Shown: positions 1-8,782 of the stretch, one piece after another
Layout: the number at the start of each line of letters is the position of its first letter
Numbering within the stretch: position 1 is the first letter of the stretch
The notes under the pieces: generated by a model
Told to the model about the DNA's origin: nothing
Databases searched by the model: none
What the model saw: the letters and a program-made list of their open reading frames with translations, nothing else
Assembly (NCBI RefSeq): GCF_013409065.1
Contig: NZ_JACBZP010000001.1
Location: forward strand, 620,001-684,000
DNA: 64,000 nt
Source: Spelaeicoccus albus
GTDB taxonomy: Bacteria > Actinomycetota > Actinomycetes > Actinomycetales > Brevibacteriaceae
Direction of reading: 5' to 3'
Translations under genes and position numbers: made by a program

Positions 1-626
1 CCGTGCACCGACTCGGTTCGGGCGACGGACTTGCCATCGAAGGCACCGGTGACGAGTTGAGCCTGGAGATCCTCGTCGAGAATCTCGGCCGGATCAATTA
101 CGGCCCGAAGCTCGGCGAACACAAGGGCATCATCGACGGCGTCCTGATCGATCGGCGATTGGTGATGGGCTGGTCGATGGTGCCGGTGCCGCTCGACGAA
201 CTCACGCCGGACGCCCTCGGCGCGAACGGACCGGCGTTGGACATGCCCGATCGGTCCGACGACGTGCCGGAAACATCGCTGCGGGCCGATGCCGGGGCAA
301 CCTGGCCGGCCGGGGCTACGGCGGCCGGTGCCGCCGGAGTTGCAGGCGTGGCCGGCGTGGCGACGGCCGAGCTGACCATTGACGAGCCGGCGGACACGTT
401 TTTGGCGTTCCCCGGGTTCGGCAAGGGCTTTGTCTGGATCGGCGACTTCCTGCTGGGCCGGTATTGGCACGTCGGCCCGCAGCGGACACTGTATGTGCCG
501 GCGCCGCTGCTGCACGCCGGCACGAACCGGATCACGGTGCTCGAGCTCGAACGGATCGGCGAGCGCATCGAGCTGGCGTCCGATGCCGAATTGGGCCCGC
601 ACGAAGAGTACATCGAGACGATTTAG
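1..626 (+). CDS. C-terminal part of a GH35-type beta-galactosidase (partial)
   Basis: Only the last 207 or so residues are present; the gene begins left of the window. Near the end, GFGKGFVWIGDFLLGRYW followed by GPQRTLYVPAPLL is the pattern found in the C-terminal jelly-roll domain of family 35 glycoside hydrolases, which remove terminal beta-galactose. The catalytic barrel is not in view, so activity cannot be judged. An Ala/Gly/Val-rich stretch around residues 93-122 (repeats of GVAGVAG) looks like a lineage-specific insert between two beta-strand regions. The gene ends with TAG 41 bases before corA on the same strand. The family call is fairly firm; the substrate is inferred from the family only. 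Confidence 0.75.
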   Translation, partial: VHRLGSGDGLAIEGTGDELSLEILVENLGRINYGPKLGEHKGIIDGVLIDRRLVMGWSMVPVPLDELTPDALGANGPALDMPDRSDDVPETSLRADAGATWPAGATAAGAAGVAGVAGVATAELTIDEPADTFLAFPGFGKGFVWIGDFLLGRYWHVGPQRTLYVPAPLLHAGTNRITVLELERIGERIELASDAELGPHEEYIETI

Positions 627-667
627 CCTCCCTCCCGGCCGGCCCGGTTTTGTGTTAAAAGAGAGCA

Positions 668-1819
668 ATGAGCGATCGCAGGTTTCATCTCGGCTTCCGG
701 GCTCGTCCGCGCCCGGCCGTTCCCGGCGCGCACGAGTCCGCGCCGGACCGGTCGGATGCCGTGACGGCTCCCGGCGACGGCGATTCCGAAGTCGTCGACG
801 AGAGCCTCATTGACAACGCGATCTATGTCGACGGCCGGCGCGTCAGTTCGCCGACGTCGCTCAACGCCACCTACGCCGAGCTCGGCCGGCGCCGCGGCGC
901 CCTTGCGTGGATCGGCCTGTACCGGCCGTCGGTGCGGGAGTTGAATTCGCTGGCCGCCGAGTTCGAATTGCACGAACTCGCGGTCGAGGACGCCATCAAG
1001 GCTCACCAGCGGCCCAAGGTCGAACGCTACGGCAGCACAATGTTCGTCGTGCTTCGCGCAGCCCAGTACTTCGATGAGAACGAAACCGTCGACTTCGGCG
1101 AATTGCACGTGTTCATCGGCCGCAACTTCGTGATCACTGTGCGCCACAGCGAGTCCCCGGACCTCTCCACGGTCCGGCATCGGATGGAGAACGACCCCGA
1201 TCTGCTGGCAGTCGGCACCGAGGCCGTGTTGTACGCGATCCTCGACAAGATCGTCGATGGCTACGCACCGGTGGTGGACGGGCTCGAGAACGACATCGAC
1301 GAGATCGAAACCCAGGTCTTTGGCGGCGACCCCGCCGTCTCCCGGCGCATCTACGCGCTCTCCCGCGAGGTGATCGAGTTCCAACGGGCGACGGATCCGC
1401 TTCGGGGAGCAATCACGTCGTTGGAAACCGGATTCGACAAGGAACGCGTCGACACCGAGCTGCAACGATACTTGCGCGACGTGTCCGATCACGTCGAACG
1501 CGTCTGCGAGCGCGTCGACGGTTTCCGCCAGCTGTTGCGTGAGATCATGTCGGTCAACGCAACGCTGATCGCCCAACGGCAGAACTCCGACATGCAACAT
1601 CTGACCGAGGCGAGTTTGCGCCAGAACGATGACATGAAGAAGATCTCCAGCTGGGCGGCCATCTTCTTCGCGCCGTCACTCGTCGGCACCGTGTACGGAA
1701 TGAACTTCACCCATATGCCGGCACTGGACTGGTATTGGGGCCTGCCCGCATCGCTGGTGATCATGGTCGGCGGTGCCTTCGTGTTGTACGGGCTGTTCAA
1801 ATGGCGCGGGTGGCTCTAA
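668..1819 (+). CDS. corA: CorA-family magnesium/cobalt transport protein
   Basis: A 383-residue protein with the CorA layout: a long charged cytoplasmic N-terminal domain, a helical stalk, then two membrane segments at the extreme C terminus. The family signature YGMNF is present (GMN at residues 344-346), directly after the first membrane helix, and the protein ends in basic residues after the second. CorA proteins form pentamers that let Mg2+ (and Co2+/Ni2+) into the cell. The N-terminal 50 residues are Pro/Arg rich and unlike the core, so an internal start is possible, but the ATG used follows an AAAAGAGAG stretch. It lies downstream of the glycosidase gene and faces the first polyamine transporter operon tail to tail. 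Confidence 0.93.
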   Translation: MSDRRFHLGFRARPRPAVPGAHESAPDRSDAVTAPGDGDSEVVDESLIDNAIYVDGRRVSSPTSLNATYAELGRRRGALAWIGLYRPSVRELNSLAAEFELHELAVEDAIKAHQRPKVERYGSTMFVVLRAAQYFDENETVDFGELHVFIGRNFVITVRHSESPDLSTVRHRMENDPDLLAVGTEAVLYAILDKIVDGYAPVVDGLENDIDEIETQVFGGDPAVSRRIYALSREVIEFQRATDPLRGAITSLETGFDKERVDTELQRYLRDVSDHVERVCERVDGFRQLLREIMSVNATLIAQRQNSDMQHLTEASLRQNDDMKKISSWAAIFFAPSLVGTVYGMNFTHMPALDWYWGLPASLVIMVGGAFVLYGLFKWRGWL

Positions 1820-1836
1820 CCGTTAGCGTCGCACTC

Positions 1837-1935
1837 CCGCAAAACGCCCCGTGGCGTATAGCCCGCCCCGTCATGACGGGGCGGGCTATACGCCCCGGGG
1901 CGTTCCCGACGACGCCGGGCGTTTTGGCGGGCGGG
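1837..1935. repeat. Family A intergenic hairpin, copy 1
   Basis: Between the convergent ends of corA and the potC-like gene lies a long inverted repeat. Positions 1854-1893 are a perfect 40-base palindrome centred on TCATGA, flanked by GCAAAACGCCCC on the left and GGGCGTTTTGGCGGG on the right. Almost the same sequence recurs at 6363-6461. Its place between two gene ends fits a two-way transcription terminator, but the duplication shows it is also a dispersed repeat. Confidence 0.85.
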
Positions 1936-1957
1936 CCGGCCGAAGACCGGTGGCCGG

Positions 1958-2827
1958 TTACTCGGCTGGTGTGCGGCTCGATTTGTCGCGGCGGCGCATG
2001 ATGGCGATGTTGCCGAGAACCAACAGCACGCCGAAAACGAAGATCAGGGTGCCCATCACGTTCACTTGCGGTGGGGTGCCCACCCGGCTGGCACCCCACA
2101 CCCACAGCGGGAAGGTCAGAGTTTGGCCGGCAGTGAATTGGGTGATGATGAAATCGTCGATCGACAAGGCGAAGGAGAGCATGGCGCCGGCCATCACACC
2201 GGGCATGATGACCCGCAGCGTGATGAGCCTGAACGTCGTCCACGGACCGGCGCCCAGATCGGCGGCGGCTTCCTCCAGCGACTGGTCGTATCCTGCGGTG
2301 CGAGCTCTCACGGTGATCGCGACATAGGCGATGTCGAACATCACGTGCGCCACGACGATAGTCCAATATCCACGCGGTATCCCCAATGAGACGAAGAGCG
2401 ACAGCAGCGCAGCGCCGATGGCGATCTCGGGGGCCGCGATATTCGCAAAGAGGAGCAGGTCGATTCCGCTGCGTCCGCGGAATTTGTACCGGCCGAGCGC
2501 CAAGCCGACAAAGGTTCCCAGCACCGTCGCTATCACCGTGACGATGACGGCGATAGTCAGCGAATTGATCAACGCGTTCGTGAGGTTGGGGATGGCGAAC
2601 AATTCGCGGTACCACCGGAACGTGAAGCCCTGCCACACGAAGTTGTACCGTCCGGTCGTGGCGTTGAACCCGAACGCGATCATGACGAGGATGGGCAAGC
2701 ACAGCCAAAAGATCACCAGCCAGGTGTACGCGTGCAGCAAACGTCCGCGTTTGCGTGGCCGCCGCTGCGGTTCGGTCGCTTCCGGGGCCGGGTCGACCTG
2801 CCCGGGCCGCGTGGTGGAGAGTGTCAT
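1958..2827 (-). CDS. potC: Spermidine/putrescine-type ABC transporter permease (PotC-like), system 1
   Basis: A 289-residue inner-membrane permease with about six hydrophobic segments. The cytoplasmic coupling motif of ABC importer permeases (EEAAADLGAGPW followed by a PGV) sits around residues 185-210. Within the type I importer family the length and the SFALSIDDFIITQF segment are typical of PotC, the second permease of polyamine importers. Its start overlaps the stop of the potB-like gene by four bases (ATGA), which suggests translational coupling. It is last in the potA-potD-potB-potC operon. The substrate (putrescine, spermidine or another cationic amine) is inferred from family and from the amine-degrading genes next door. 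Confidence 0.9.
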   Translation of the reverse strand: MTLSTTRPGQVDPAPEATEPQRRPRKRGRLLHAYTWLVIFWLCLPILVMIAFGFNATTGRYNFVWQGFTFRWYRELFAIPNLTNALINSLTIAVIVTVIATVLGTFVGLALGRYKFRGRSGIDLLLFANIAAPEIAIGAALLSLFVSLGIPRGYWTIVVAHVMFDIAYVAITVRARTAGYDQSLEEAAADLGAGPWTTFRLITLRVIMPGVMAGAMLSFALSIDDFIITQFTAGQTLTFPLWVWGASRVGTPPQVNVMGTLIFVFGVLLVLGNIAIMRRRDKSSRTPAE

Positions 2828-3690
2828 CCCGCAGCCGCCTCCATGACCTCGTCAGTACCTTGCACTTTCGCGTACACCAGCACCCCGACCAGCAACACCG
2901 CCAACAGAATGAACGACAACGCGGACGCCGACGGGTAATCGCTATTGGTGATGTACAGGGTCTGAATGACATTGCCGATCATCGTCTGCCCCGTACCGCC
3001 GAGAATGCCGGCGTTGATGTAGTCCGACGTGGCCGGCACCAATGTCAGCAGCACGCCGGCAAAGACACCGGGAAGCGACAGCGGGAACACTATCCGCCGG
3101 AAGGCTTCGAAGCGTCCGGCGTACAAATCGCTTGCGGCTTCGAGCAGCGCGGGATCCATCCGCTCCAACGAGACATAGATCGGAAGCACCATGAAGGGCA
3201 GGAAGTTGTACGTCAGTCCGGCTACGACCGCGAAGCCCGTCGCCAGCACGTGAAAGTCGGAAGAGATGAGCCCGAGCGACTTCAGTGGTCCGAGAATGAT
3301 GCCGTTGTCAGAGAGCAGGAATTGCCACGAGATCGTCCGCAACACGAACGTGACGAAGAACGGAAGGAGCACGAGAAACAGGTAGACGGATTTTCGTCGT
3401 CCGCCGTGGAACGCGATCCAGTACGCCATCGGGTAGGCGATGGCGATAGTCGCGATAGTCGTTATCACGCCGTAAATGATCGAGCGGATGAATTGCACGT
3501 GGTAGAGACTGAGCACCTCGGCGTAGTTCTGCACGTGGAAAGTCTGCGTGAACCCGTTGAAGATATCGCCTTGCTGCATGGACAGCGACAGCATGAAGAG
3601 CATCGGGACGACGAAAAAGAACACCATCCACAGGCCGCCCGGGAGCACCTGCAGATAAGGAATCCAGCGGCTCCGACGCTCTGAGCTCAT
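2824..3690 (-). CDS. potB: Spermidine/putrescine-type ABC transporter permease (PotB-like), system 1
   Basis: A 288-residue permease with a short basic N terminus (SSERRSRW), six predicted membrane spans and the coupling loop LLEAASDLYAGRFEAF about 190 residues in. I chose the internal ATG at 3690 because it overlaps the stop of the upstream binding-protein gene by ATGA, matching the other junctions in this operon. A longer reading frame to 3723 would intrude further into that gene. It is expected to pair with the PotC-like permease and the PotA-like ATPase in the membrane. Confidence 0.9.
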   Translation of the reverse strand: MSSERRSRWIPYLQVLPGGLWMVFFFVVPMLFMLSLSMQQGDIFNGFTQTFHVQNYAEVLSLYHVQFIRSIIYGVITTIATIAIAYPMAYWIAFHGGRRKSVYLFLVLLPFFVTFVLRTISWQFLLSDNGIILGPLKSLGLISSDFHVLATGFAVVAGLTYNFLPFMVLPIYVSLERMDPALLEAASDLYAGRFEAFRRIVFPLSLPGVFAGVLLTLVPATSDYINAGILGGTGQTMIGNVIQTLYITNSDYPSASALSFILLAVLLVGVLVYAKVQGTDEVMEAAAG

Positions 3691-4949
3691 CCTTGGAACA
3701 CCGGCTCGAAGATGTGGTTCCATTTCGACAGTTCCTTGGACGTCGGGATGTGCCCCAGCGCCGATTTGGCGTATTCCGCTTTCGTGGGAAATACGGCGTA
3801 GCTATCGACGAGTGCCTCCAAGTACTTCTTCTGGCTCTTCTTGGCTGCCGCGTGGGCGTCCTTGGTGATCAGCCCCCGAGCGGCCGGCACCGGGCAGATG
3901 TAGTTGACGTATTCGGTGAGGTCGGCCGCTTGGCGCGGCTTGTAGTAGAAGTCCATGAGTTCCATGGCGTCGACCGGGTTCTTCGCACCCTTGAACATGA
4001 TCATGTTGTCGATCCAGAAGATCGCCTTTTCCTTGGGGAGTGCGAATTTCAGCTTCGATCCCGACAGGTTTTGCTGGAAGACGTCACCGGAATACGCCAT
4101 GGTGATCCAGATATCGCCTTTTGCCAGCGCGGAAATATAGTCCTGATCGTAGAATTTCCGCAATTTCGGCTTGATCTTGCGGATCCAGTCGGCCGCCTTC
4201 TTCCAATCGTCGACAGTCGACTTTTGCGGGTCCACGCCGATCGCCAGCAGCGCGCAGTTGGGAAGGTCGACGGTGTTGCCCAACATTCCGACTTTGCCGG
4301 CGAATTTCGGGTCGGCCAAGTCTTGCCAGCTGGTGATCTCACGCCCCGTGTACTTCGGGTTGTAGCCAATCCCGGTGAACCCTGCCTGCCACGGCATGCT
4401 GTACTGATTGCCTTTGTCGTATCCGCGCTTCGTGAACTGAGCGCCGGCGTTGGCATAGAAATTCTTCATCCGGCTCTGGTCGAGTGGCACCAGGTAGCCG
4501 AGTTCGAGGTACTGAGAGAAGTACTGGTCATTCTGCACGATGCCCATGTCGTATCCGCAGTACTTATCGGCTTCCAGGCTCGGGCGCAGCTTGGCGAAGA
4601 AGTCGGAGTCGCTTTGGATCACTTCGAAATAGTTGACGGTACTGCCGGTTTCCTTCTTGAACGCGTCAAGCGTGGGGTGATCACTCTTGTTCTTCGGCGA
4701 CACATCCATGTACAGCGGCCAGTTGCCGAAGTTCACGGTTCCGGTCTTTTTTTGTTTGGACCAGAACGCCTTCACCTTGTCGTCGGAATCGCTGACCTTC
4801 TTCTTTTGGCCCTTGACGCCGCACGAGGCCAGTGCAGCGGACCCTCCGATGACTCCGGCACCGACGCCGCCCAGGCGCAGGACGTCGCGCCGGCTCGCCC
4901 GGCGCTCTGTGAGGCCGCGAAGCAGGACGGGATCAATGTGATTGTTCAT
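3687..4949 (-). CDS. potD: Polyamine-type substrate-binding lipoprotein (PotD-like), system 1
   Basis: A 420-residue secreted binding protein. The N terminus has a twin-arginine motif (SRRDVLRLGG, about residues 18-27) and then a hydrophobic stretch ending in the lipobox LASC, so it is probably exported folded by the Tat pathway and anchored by a lipid on the cysteine. After the linker the sequence shows the PotD/PotF pattern (NFGNWPLYMDV, later FFAKLRPSL and the WITMAYSGDVFQ region). It delivers the ligand to the PotBC permeases. It sits 12 bases downstream of the ATPase gene. The ligand is not certain; PotD-like proteins bind putrescine, spermidine or related amines. Confidence 0.9.
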   Translation of the reverse strand: MNNHIDPVLLRGLTERRASRRDVLRLGGVGAGVIGGSAALASCGVKGQKKKVSDSDDKVKAFWSKQKKTGTVNFGNWPLYMDVSPKNKSDHPTLDAFKKETGSTVNYFEVIQSDSDFFAKLRPSLEADKYCGYDMGIVQNDQYFSQYLELGYLVPLDQSRMKNFYANAGAQFTKRGYDKGNQYSMPWQAGFTGIGYNPKYTGREITSWQDLADPKFAGKVGMLGNTVDLPNCALLAIGVDPQKSTVDDWKKAADWIRKIKPKLRKFYDQDYISALAKGDIWITMAYSGDVFQQNLSGSKLKFALPKEKAIFWIDNMIMFKGAKNPVDAMELMDFYYKPRQAADLTEYVNYICPVPAARGLITKDAHAAAKKSQKKYLEALVDSYAVFPTKAEYAKSALGHIPTSKELSKWNHIFEPVFQG

Positions 4950-4961
4950 GGCGTTTGTCCT

Positions 4962-6146
4962 TTACTGATCCGTGGAGCCGTCGCCGGCATCGTTTCCGGC
5001 AAGTTGATAAGAGTGGTCGGCCGACCAGCTCAGCCACACGCCGTCGCCCGTCGCGAAACGATCGTGAGCCAGGGCGGTGTTCTGGCTGTACACGGTGACG
5101 TCGGCTCCGGGCGATGTGGTGACTATGTAGTGCGTGGAAGTGCCGAGGTACACGACTTCTTTGACGGTTCCTCGAACTGTGCAACCGGCGTCGGACGGCG
5201 TGGAGGCGACTGTCATCTTTTCCGGCCGGACGCTGAATTCGAGCATGTTGCCGATCGCCGCCTGCCCCCGTAACCGCACTTGGAGTCGCTCATCGGACGA
5301 CGCGCCGATCACCGCAATGTCACCGTCGATCCGTTCGATGGTGCCGGTCAGGATGTTCGACGTACCGATAAATCCCGCGACGAACCGGTTCGACGGCTCC
5401 TCGTAGATTTCCCGTGGATTGCCAAGCTGTTGAATGCGGCCGTCGGACATCACGACCATCCGGTCGGACATGGTCAACGCCTCGCCTTGATCGTGCGTCA
5501 CGTAGATGAACGTGATCCCGATTTCCCGTTGAATGCGTTTGAGTTCAAGCTGCATGGCTTGGCGCAGCTTCAAGTCCAAGGCGCTAAGTGGTTCGTCGAG
5601 GAGCAGCGCCCTGGGCCGATTCACGAGTGCTCGGGCAAGCGCCACGCGCTGCTGTTGCCCACCGGAAAGTTCTTTCGGTTTGCGGTTTTCCTTCCCTGCC
5701 ATGTCGACAAGCGTGATGAGGTCGCCGACCCGGGTGGTGATTTCGGCTTCCGGCAGCTTCTTCCGCCGCAGCCCGAACGCCACGTTTTCGAAGACATTCA
5801 TATGGGGGAACAAGGCATAGCTTTGAAACACCATGTTGACGTCACGCTTATTCGACGGCGTCCTGGTCACGTCGTTGCCGTACAGGAGAATCGTCCCCCG
5901 GCTCGGCTCTTCGAAGCCGGCGATCATGCGCAAGGTTGTCGTCTTGCCGCAGCCCGAAGGGCCGAGCAGAGAGAAGAACTCCCCCTGCCGAATGGAAAGG
6001 TCGATTTCCTCGACGGCTTGAACGGTTCCGTGCCGGGTGGTGAAGTCCTTGGTGACGCCCTTCAACTCGATGGCGGGCACTCCGGATGTACTTTCACCGC
6101 CCATTGATGCATGCAGTGCTGCGTCGTGCTGAGCCACTCTGCTCAT
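4962..6146 (-). CDS. potA: Polyamine-type ABC transporter ATPase (PotA-like), system 1
   Basis: An ATP-binding subunit that energises uptake. Motifs in order: Walker A GPSGCGKTT, Q-loop VFQSYALFPH, signature LSGGQQQRVALARAL, Walker B ALLLDEPLSALD and switch VTHDQGEAL. A C-terminal regulatory TOBE-type domain follows (about residues 270-394). An upstream in-frame ATG at 6212 exists, but those 22 residues look non-coding and would cover a palindromic promoter region; the ATG at 6146 (MSRVAQHD) is my choice, and 6104 (MGGESTSG) is also possible. It is the first gene of the operon, followed by potD, potB and potC. Confidence 0.88.
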   Translation of the reverse strand: MSRVAQHDAALHASMGGESTSGVPAIELKGVTKDFTTRHGTVQAVEEIDLSIRQGEFFSLLGPSGCGKTTTLRMIAGFEEPSRGTILLYGNDVTRTPSNKRDVNMVFQSYALFPHMNVFENVAFGLRRKKLPEAEITTRVGDLITLVDMAGKENRKPKELSGGQQQRVALARALVNRPRALLLDEPLSALDLKLRQAMQLELKRIQREIGITFIYVTHDQGEALTMSDRMVVMSDGRIQQLGNPREIYEEPSNRFVAGFIGTSNILTGTIERIDGDIAVIGASSDERLQVRLRGQAAIGNMLEFSVRPEKMTVASTPSDAGCTVRGTVKEVVYLGTSTHYIVTTSPGADVTVYSQNTALAHDRFATGDGVWLSWSADHSYQLAGNDAGDGSTDQ

Positions 6147-6199
6147 AGCGCCCCAACCTTGAGGTCCTCCCGGTCCTACATCGGCCCGAGTAGTTGAAA

Positions 6200-6268
6200 T
6201 ACATTGTGACATGAGTCACGTACTCACACAAGGGATTCCAATAGAATCGAGTAGTAATACGACTCGAT
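6200..6268 (-). promoter_or_regulatory. Putative promoter/operator region of polyamine operon 1
   Basis: Upstream of the PotA-like gene are two inverted repeats: GTGACATGAGTCAC at 6206-6219 (arms GTGAC/GTCAC) and ATCGAGT-9 bases-ACTCGAT at 6246-6268. The surrounding DNA is noticeably richer in A and T than the flanking genes. Either could be a repressor site. No regulator is assigned, and neither matches the TetR palindromes at 13728 and 15960. Confidence 0.4.
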
Positions 6269-6362
6269 CCATTGTTCAGCTAAGCGACTGAGATGAAATC
6301 AGTAGCTATCCGCGGACTTTATAAACCGCTTACTCGGAAGCCGCTCTTCCTCGCCGCTACCT

Positions 6363-6461
6363 CCCGCAATACGCCCCGTGGCGTATAGCCCGCCCCGTCA
6401 TGACGGGGCGGGCTATACGCCACGGGGCGTTCCCGACGGCGCCGGGCGTTTTGGCGGGCGG
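6363..6461. repeat. Family A intergenic hairpin, copy 2
   Basis: Second copy of the element at 1837-1935. Here the perfect palindrome is 60 bases (6371-6430), again centred on TCATGA, followed by the same CGTTCCCGACG and GGGCGTTTTGGCGGGCGG tail. It lies upstream of operon 1 and just after the stop of the FAD oxidase gene at 6489, both on the minus strand, so it could end transcription of operon 2 before operon 1. The 6269-6362 stretch between the promoter region and this repeat shows nothing else I can name. Confidence 0.85.
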
Positions 6462-6488
6462 TACCGCGGCACTTGCAGCCCGCCGCCT

Positions 6489-7874
6489 CTACGAGTCGAA
6501 ACCGACCCCTACGGCATCGAGTGCGCGCAGCCACAATCCACGGCGTCCCTCGTTGGCGTCCGAGCGGATCATGGCCTTGGTCGTCAAGCCGATTCCGGCC
6601 CACGCCAACGGCTCGGGCGGGAAGGGCAGCGGCATCTTCTTCACCATGTCGAGTTCGGTGCGTTCGGTCGGCCGTCCGGAGAGCAGATCGAGCATCACGT
6701 TGGCGCCGAACCGAGTCGCGCCGACGCCGAGACCCGTGTACCCGGCCGAATACGCCACGCGGCCCCGATGCGCCGTCCGGAAGAACGAGAAGAACCGGCT
6801 ACACGTGTCCACTGCCCCGCCCCACTGGTGGGTAAACCGGAGCCCGGCCAGCTGCGGGAACGTCTCAAAGAAGTGCCGGGCCAGCTTGTCGAAGGTCTCG
6901 GGGCGCTGATCGTAGTCGGCGCGCAGCTGCCGCCCGTAATGGTAGATGGCGTCGAACCCGCCGAACAGGATCCGGTCGTCGGCGGTGCGCCGATAGTAAT
7001 GGAACCGGTTCGACACGTCGCCGATCCCCTGACGGCCGCGCCAGCCGATCGAGTCGAGCTGCTCCGGGCTCAGCGGCTCGGTCATCAGCGCGTAGTCGTA
7101 CACCGGTACGGTGTGCAGCCTGGTGCGGCGCAGCAGCGATGGAAACACGTTCGTGGCGAGCGCGGCGTGCTGCGCCGTGATCCGGCCCCGATCGGTCGCC
7201 AAAGTCAGCCCGCCGGCGTCCGACGTCAGCTTGCGCACGACAGTGGACTCGTAAATCTGCACGCCGAGTTCCCGGCACGCCGCGGCCAGGCCCCACACGA
7301 GCTTGGCCGGGTGCACGAGCGCCGTGCCGCGGGTGTCCCATAGGCCGGCCAGATAGGTGGGCGAATTCACCTCGGCACGCACCGAATCCCGGTCCAAGAA
7401 CACGGCGTCGTCACCGGCTTCGCTGCGCAGCCATTCGATTTCGTGCGGCCGGGTGGCGACGGCGAGCTCGCCGGTGCGCTCGAATTCGCAGTCGATGCCG
7501 TACCGGGCCACTGCCGATTCGAGTTCGTCGAGGTTTTCCAGGCCCAGCCGATTCAACGTGTCCAGCTCACCCGGAAAATGGTTTTGCCCGTTGGCCTCTC
7601 CGTGGGTCAGGCTCGCCGAGCAGAATCCGCCGTTGCGGCCGGACGCCGCCCAGCCCAGCTCGCGTCCTTCAACAAGCACCACTCGCCGGCCGGGATCGCG
7701 TTCCTTGGCCATGAGCGCCGTCCAGAGGCCGCAGTATCCGCCGCCGACCACTACCAAGTCGGTGTCGACGGTTCCCTCCAGCGCGGCAACGGAGTCCGGG
7801 CGCGCCGGGTCGTCCAACCAGAACGGCACGGGTTTGGCGCCGGCGAGGGCGGTGTGGATAGCGTCTGTGTTCAC
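6489..7874 (-). CDS. FAD-dependent amine oxidoreductase, DAO/PuuB-like
   Basis: A 461-residue flavoenzyme of the D-amino-acid oxidase/glycine oxidase superfamily. The nucleotide-binding motif VVVGGGYCGLW is at residues 41-51 and the second signature AASGRNGGF at 77-84; ASGRNGG is shared with PuuB-type gamma-glutamylputrescine oxidases. A GYTGLGVG segment near the C terminus closes the FAD site. Such enzymes oxidise an amine C-N bond to an aldehyde or imine with release of H2O2. Start: a GTG at 7874 overlapping the stop of the permease gene (GTGA); the longer frame upstream is out-of-frame permease DNA. It is the last gene of the amidohydrolase-transporter operon, so it probably acts on the imported compound. 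Confidence 0.85.
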   Translation of the reverse strand: MNTDAIHTALAGAKPVPFWLDDPARPDSVAALEGTVDTDLVVVGGGYCGLWTALMAKERDPGRRVVLVEGRELGWAASGRNGGFCSASLTHGEANGQNHFPGELDTLNRLGLENLDELESAVARYGIDCEFERTGELAVATRPHEIEWLRSEAGDDAVFLDRDSVRAEVNSPTYLAGLWDTRGTALVHPAKLVWGLAAACRELGVQIYESTVVRKLTSDAGGLTLATDRGRITAQHAALATNVFPSLLRRTRLHTVPVYDYALMTEPLSPEQLDSIGWRGRQGIGDVSNRFHYYRRTADDRILFGGFDAIYHYGRQLRADYDQRPETFDKLARHFFETFPQLAGLRFTHQWGGAVDTCSRFFSFFRTAHRGRVAYSAGYTGLGVGATRFGANVMLDLLSGRPTERTELDMVKKMPLPFPPEPLAWAGIGLTTKAMIRSDANEGRRGLWLRALDAVGVGFDS

Positions 7875-8782
7875 GACTCCCCTGTCATTGTCTTCACGAT
7901 GTCCGATGTGTTTTCGCCAACGCGGCGCAGCACGTACCCGACAACCGCCAGCGCAATGAGGGTCAGTACCAGCATGACCGTCGAGAGCGCCGCGACTTCG
8001 GGTCGGAGCGCCACGCGCACCTGCGAAAAGATGTAGACGGGCCATGGCGTGTACCCGGGCTGTTGCACGAAGCTCGACACGATGGTGTTGTCGAGGCTGA
8101 GCGTGAAGCCCATCAGCGCACCGGCCATGATGCCCGGCCCGGCCATCGGCAGCGTGATGTCCCGGAAACGGCGCCACGGAGTCGCGTACAGGTCGCCGGC
8201 CGCTTCTTCAAGGGACTCGTCGAGCCCGGCCATCCGCGCCCTGATGATGAAGGTGACGACCGCCATGGATTCGACGGTATGAGCGATGATCAGCCGTACG
8301 AGCCCGTTGTTCAACGGCGTGATGCCGTGGTCGACGCCGAGCGAGACGAACCAGGGCAACATGGCGATGGCGTCCACGATCTCCGGCGTGACAAGCGAAA
8401 TGGCCAGCAGCGCCGTGAGGCCGAGCGCCCACTTGGCGCCGTGTTTTGCCCTGGCCAGGGCGATCCCGCCGAGGGTGCCGAAGATCGTGGCCAGGATCGC
8501 CGTGCCGACTGCCGCCTTGAGCGAGGTCAGCACGGACGACTTCATGACGTCGTTGGTGAACGCGTGCACGTACGCCTGGAAGCCGAAGCTGTCCCAGGAC
8601 GCGAGCAGTCGGCCGTTGTTGAACGAATACACCACCACGACCAAGATCGGCAGGAACAAGAAGGCGAACATGATGACGCCCCACACCGTCAAGGCGATGT
8701 TTGCGCCGTCGCGCTTGCCGGCCGCGCCGTCCGTGTTGCCGGCCCGCGACGCCGTCGCCGTCCCGCGTTCATTGCCGCTCAT
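7871..8782 (-). CDS. Polyamine-type ABC permease (PotC-like), system 2
   Basis: A 303-residue membrane protein with a hydrophilic Gly/Ala/Arg-rich first 30 residues, six membrane segments and the coupling motif LEEAAGDLYATPWRRF. The FTLSLDNTIVSSF segment corresponds to the conserved helix near the C terminus of PotC proteins. The ATG at 8782 overlaps the stop of the partner permease by ATGA. It forms a heterodimer with the product of 8779-9723 as judged by order and family. The substrate may differ from system 1, because this operon also codes for an amidohydrolase and an oxidase. Confidence 0.9.
   Translation of the reverse strand: MSGNERGTATASRAGNTDGAAGKRDGANIALTVWGVIMFAFLFLPILVVVVYSFNNGRLLASWDSFGFQAYVHAFTNDVMKSSVLTSLKAAVGTAILATIFGTLGGIALARAKHGAKWALGLTALLAISLVTPEIVDAIAMLPWFVSLGVDHGITPLNNGLVRLIIAHTVESMAVVTFIIRARMAGLDESLEEAAGDLYATPWRRFRDITLPMAGPGIMAGALMGFTLSLDNTIVSSFVQQPGYTPWPVYIFSQVRVALRPEVAALSTVMLVLTLIALAVVGYVLRRVGENTSDIVKTMTGES

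Noticed and set aside
3693-5273. A 526-codon plus-strand reading frame over the PotD/PotA-like genes
   Set aside because: It is antisense to two strongly conserved genes, has no recognisable motif and is typical of high-GC shadow frames.
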